This document shows, piece by piece, positions 62,746 to 64,000 of a stretch of DNA of 64,000 bases. Position 1 is the first letter of the stretch; every line of letters begins with the position of its first letter. Origin of the DNA: Marinomonas sp. SBI8L. Its GTDB lineage: Bacteria; Pseudomonadota; Gammaproteobacteria; Pseudomonadales; Marinomonadaceae. The notes under the pieces were generated by a model that saw only the letters and a program-made list of their open reading frames with translations, made no database searches and had not been told where the DNA came from. The DNA is taken from contig NZ_JSEO01000005.1 of NCBI RefSeq assembly GCF_001624705.1, positions 248,001 through 312,000 of the forward strand, written 5' to 3'. The translations under genes were made by a program, and so were the position numbers.

Positions 62746-63453
62746 ATGAAAAAAACATTGATTGCAGCATTAACGCTATCTACATCACTAGCATTTGCTG
62801 CTGATACAGCTTATACCCCAGAAACAGAGTCACAAAAACTTGGTTATACCTTTGGCACCATGGTAGGCGCTCAATTAAGCATGGGTGTTGAGGATCTAGA
62901 CATTGATTCTTTTATGAAAGGTTTCGAATCAGCCTATAAAGGTGAAACGCCAGCGATTCCTGAAGAAGAGCTAAAAGGTATTTTCCAAGCCTTCCAACAG
63001 CAAAAAATGGAAGAAGCACGTTTAGCTCAAGAAAAAGAAGCGGAACAAGCGAAGGCAGGCTCAGTTGAATGGTTAGCATCGATTGAAGCACAAGAAGGCA
63101 TCATGAAAACTGACTCTGGTCTGCTTTATAAAGCAGTGACGGAAGGTACTGGCGAAAAACCAGTTGCAACCGATACAGTAAAAGTAAACTATGAAGGCTC
63201 ATTAGCTAACGGCACCGTATTTGATAGTTCATACGAGCGTGGCGAGCCAATTAGCTTTCCTCTGAATCAAGTTATTCCTGGCTGGACCGAAGGTCTACAA
63301 CTTATGTCAGTTGGTTCTAAGTACGAACTATACATCCCATCTGAGCTAGCATATGGGCCAGGCGGTACAGGCCCTATCCCACCACATTCAGCACTTAAGT
63401 TTGTTGTGGAGCTATTAGCGATCGAAACACCGGCAGTCGCTGAAGCTCAGTAA
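62746..63453 (+). CDS. fkpA: FKBP-type peptidyl-prolyl isomerase (FkpA/Mip-like), periplasmic
   Basis: 235 residues. Signal peptide KKTLIAALTLSTSLAFA^AD. Residues 30-115 are the helical dimerisation domain (QKLGYTFGTMVGAQLSMGV, then a Glu/Gln-rich helix). The FKBP domain follows at about 130-230: VKVNYEGSLANGTVFDSSYE, PLNQVIPGWTEGLQLM and IPSELAYGPGGTGPIPPHSA. It speeds proline isomerisation and acts as a chaperone for outer-membrane proteins. The symbol is by family; Mip-type naming is equally possible. Confidence 0.92.
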   Translation: MKKTLIAALTLSTSLAFAADTAYTPETESQKLGYTFGTMVGAQLSMGVEDLDIDSFMKGFESAYKGETPAIPEEELKGIFQAFQQQKMEEARLAQEKEAEQAKAGSVEWLASIEAQEGIMKTDSGLLYKAVTEGTGEKPVATDTVKVNYEGSLANGTVFDSSYERGEPISFPLNQVIPGWTEGLQLMSVGSKYELYIPSELAYGPGGTGPIPPHSALKFVVELLAIETPAVAEAQ

Positions 63454-63468
63454 GCTTATTGTTTAAAC

Positions 63469-63496
63469 AAAAAACCCACCATTTGGTGGGTTTTTT
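63469..63496. terminator. bidirectional terminator after the FKBP gene
   Basis: AAAAAACCCACC and GGTGGGTTTTTT pair perfectly over a 4-base loop, with T-runs on both strands. Confidence 0.93.
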
Positions 63497-63534
63497 ATTA
63501 TCTATAAAATACCTAAAAGCTAAGCCATAATAAA

Positions 63535-64000
63535 CTAAGCTATATTCCCCAGCTCTCGCTCTTCCCTTTCAGCCCAACGCGTAGCGGCCCAGAAAAACAC
63601 TATAGGAAATGCGTACATCATTACACCTATATTATGCCCAAACATAACTTGCGTTAATGAAAAATCCATATAAGACATTGGAACCAATACTCCAGCCATA
63701 GCATAAGACTTAATTTTCCAATTATTAGAGTACTTTTTCATTTTACGTAAGAAAAGCTTTAAAGGTACAATATAAACTAAAATAAGAAAAAATAGACCTA
63801 TTATCCCTCTCTTACTAAGTGCTTCAAAATATTCATTATGCGCATGACTATATTTAAGGGTTTTTTCTGATATTTTATTACTTTCTACCATCCTTTTCTT
63901 AATATCTAAGCTACCTTGATTACCAACACCTATGATTGGAGACTCTTCAAACATAACAAAAGCTGCTTTCCACATATCAAACCGATAACCTACAGGTGTC
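63535..64000 (-). CDS. O-antigen ligase/polymerase family (Wzy_C) membrane protein, C-terminal part
   Basis: The frame is open to the window edge; the last 155 residues are seen. Sequence RFDMWKAAFVMFEESPIIGV and then YSHAHNEYFEALSKRGIIG is the Wzy_C signature with the conserved H-x-H-N. Three to four membrane helices follow. Such proteins ligate or polymerise O-antigen or similar glycans in the inner membrane. The N-terminal half lies beyond 64000. A Met inside the frame near 63975 is unlikely to be the true start because the motif begins before it. Confidence 0.88.
   Translation of the reverse strand, partial: TPVGYRFDMWKAAFVMFEESPIIGVGNQGSLDIKKRMVESNKISEKTLKYSHAHNEYFEALSKRGIIGLFFLILVYIVPLKLFLRKMKKYSNNWKIKSYAMAGVLVPMSYMDFSLTQVMFGHNIGVMMYAFPIVFFWAATRWAEREERELGNIA

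Overview
The window reads as ordinary chromosome from an aerobic, moderately AT-rich marine gammaproteobacterium. An Oceanospirillales member close to Marinomonas is my best guess, and this is an inference. It rests on the pseudomonad-like hemB / ppk / ppx / rho / ubiD neighbourhood, the two-subunit AruF/AruG arginine succinyltransferase, malate:quinone oxidoreductase, a metal-ligand Asp-type HemB and a full urea ABC importer beside glnK-amtB. No rRNA, tRNA, CRISPR array, prophage or transposase gene was seen. Two genes run off the window: a COG0523 GTPase at the left edge and an O-antigen ligase/polymerase-type protein at the right edge.

Layout. 1-2.7 kb: zinc-type GTPase plus DUF1826, an SSB-like DUF3127 protein, and a formate/nitrite channel. 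2.8-6.9 kb: nucleotide-sugar-epimerase-like protein, a MerR/LitR-like regulator, and two divergent or downstream genes (DUF547, DUF523-DUF1722) flanked by an array of TTGTACAA operators spaced 32-33 bp apart. 7-11.5 kb: Aer-like chemoreceptor, GNAT, thioredoxin-like protein, small unknown, UbiK. 11.9-19.7 kb: nitrogen island glnK-amtB then urtABCDE. 19.8-24 kb: radA, DUF1289, a ClpP-fold lipoprotein, mmsA. 24-32 kb: LysR, RND adaptor and pump, LysR, DUF606 transporter pair. 32.7-37.8 kb: aruF-aruG-astD-astB arginine catabolism. 37.8-39.3 kb: DUF1904, DUF2914, xanthine phosphoribosyltransferase. 39.4-43.7 kb: late cobalamin genes cobU, cobC, cbiB and divergent cobQ. 44-46.5 kb: MATE pump and LysO. 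46.6-58.6 kb: fre, ubiD, rho, ppx, ppk, hemB, yheS, TIGR02444. 58.6-64 kb: hslO, CBS protein, mqo, YfcL-like, FKBP isomerase, O-antigen ligase part.

The most unusual structure is a dispersed 230-298 bp element present five times (7035, 30814, 31928, 43730, 59573). It has about 20-bp terminal inverted repeats starting GGAACCTGCGA, and its four complete copies are flanked by 4-bp YTAR sites (CTAG or TTAA). That matches the target duplication of the IS5 group, so I call it a non-autonomous IS5-type MITE. All five copies touch or nearly touch a stop codon, four of the five lie between convergent genes, one has rewritten the C-terminus of a transporter subunit, and four of five carry a perfect DnaA box. 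The second strong signal is the phased TTGTACAA operator array around the MerR-type regulator.

Working together: glnK-amtB and urtABCDE form a nitrogen-acquisition block; aruFG-astDB removes nitrogen from arginine; cobU/cobC/cbiB/cobQ finish and remodel cobalamin; ubiK, ubiD, fre and mqo serve quinone metabolism and respiration; ppk/ppx control polyphosphate. Several start codons differ from the longest open frame (urtB, ubiK, glnK, cobQ, lysO, the second LysR, TIGR01777, DUF2914, DUF1653), and the reasons are given in the entries.
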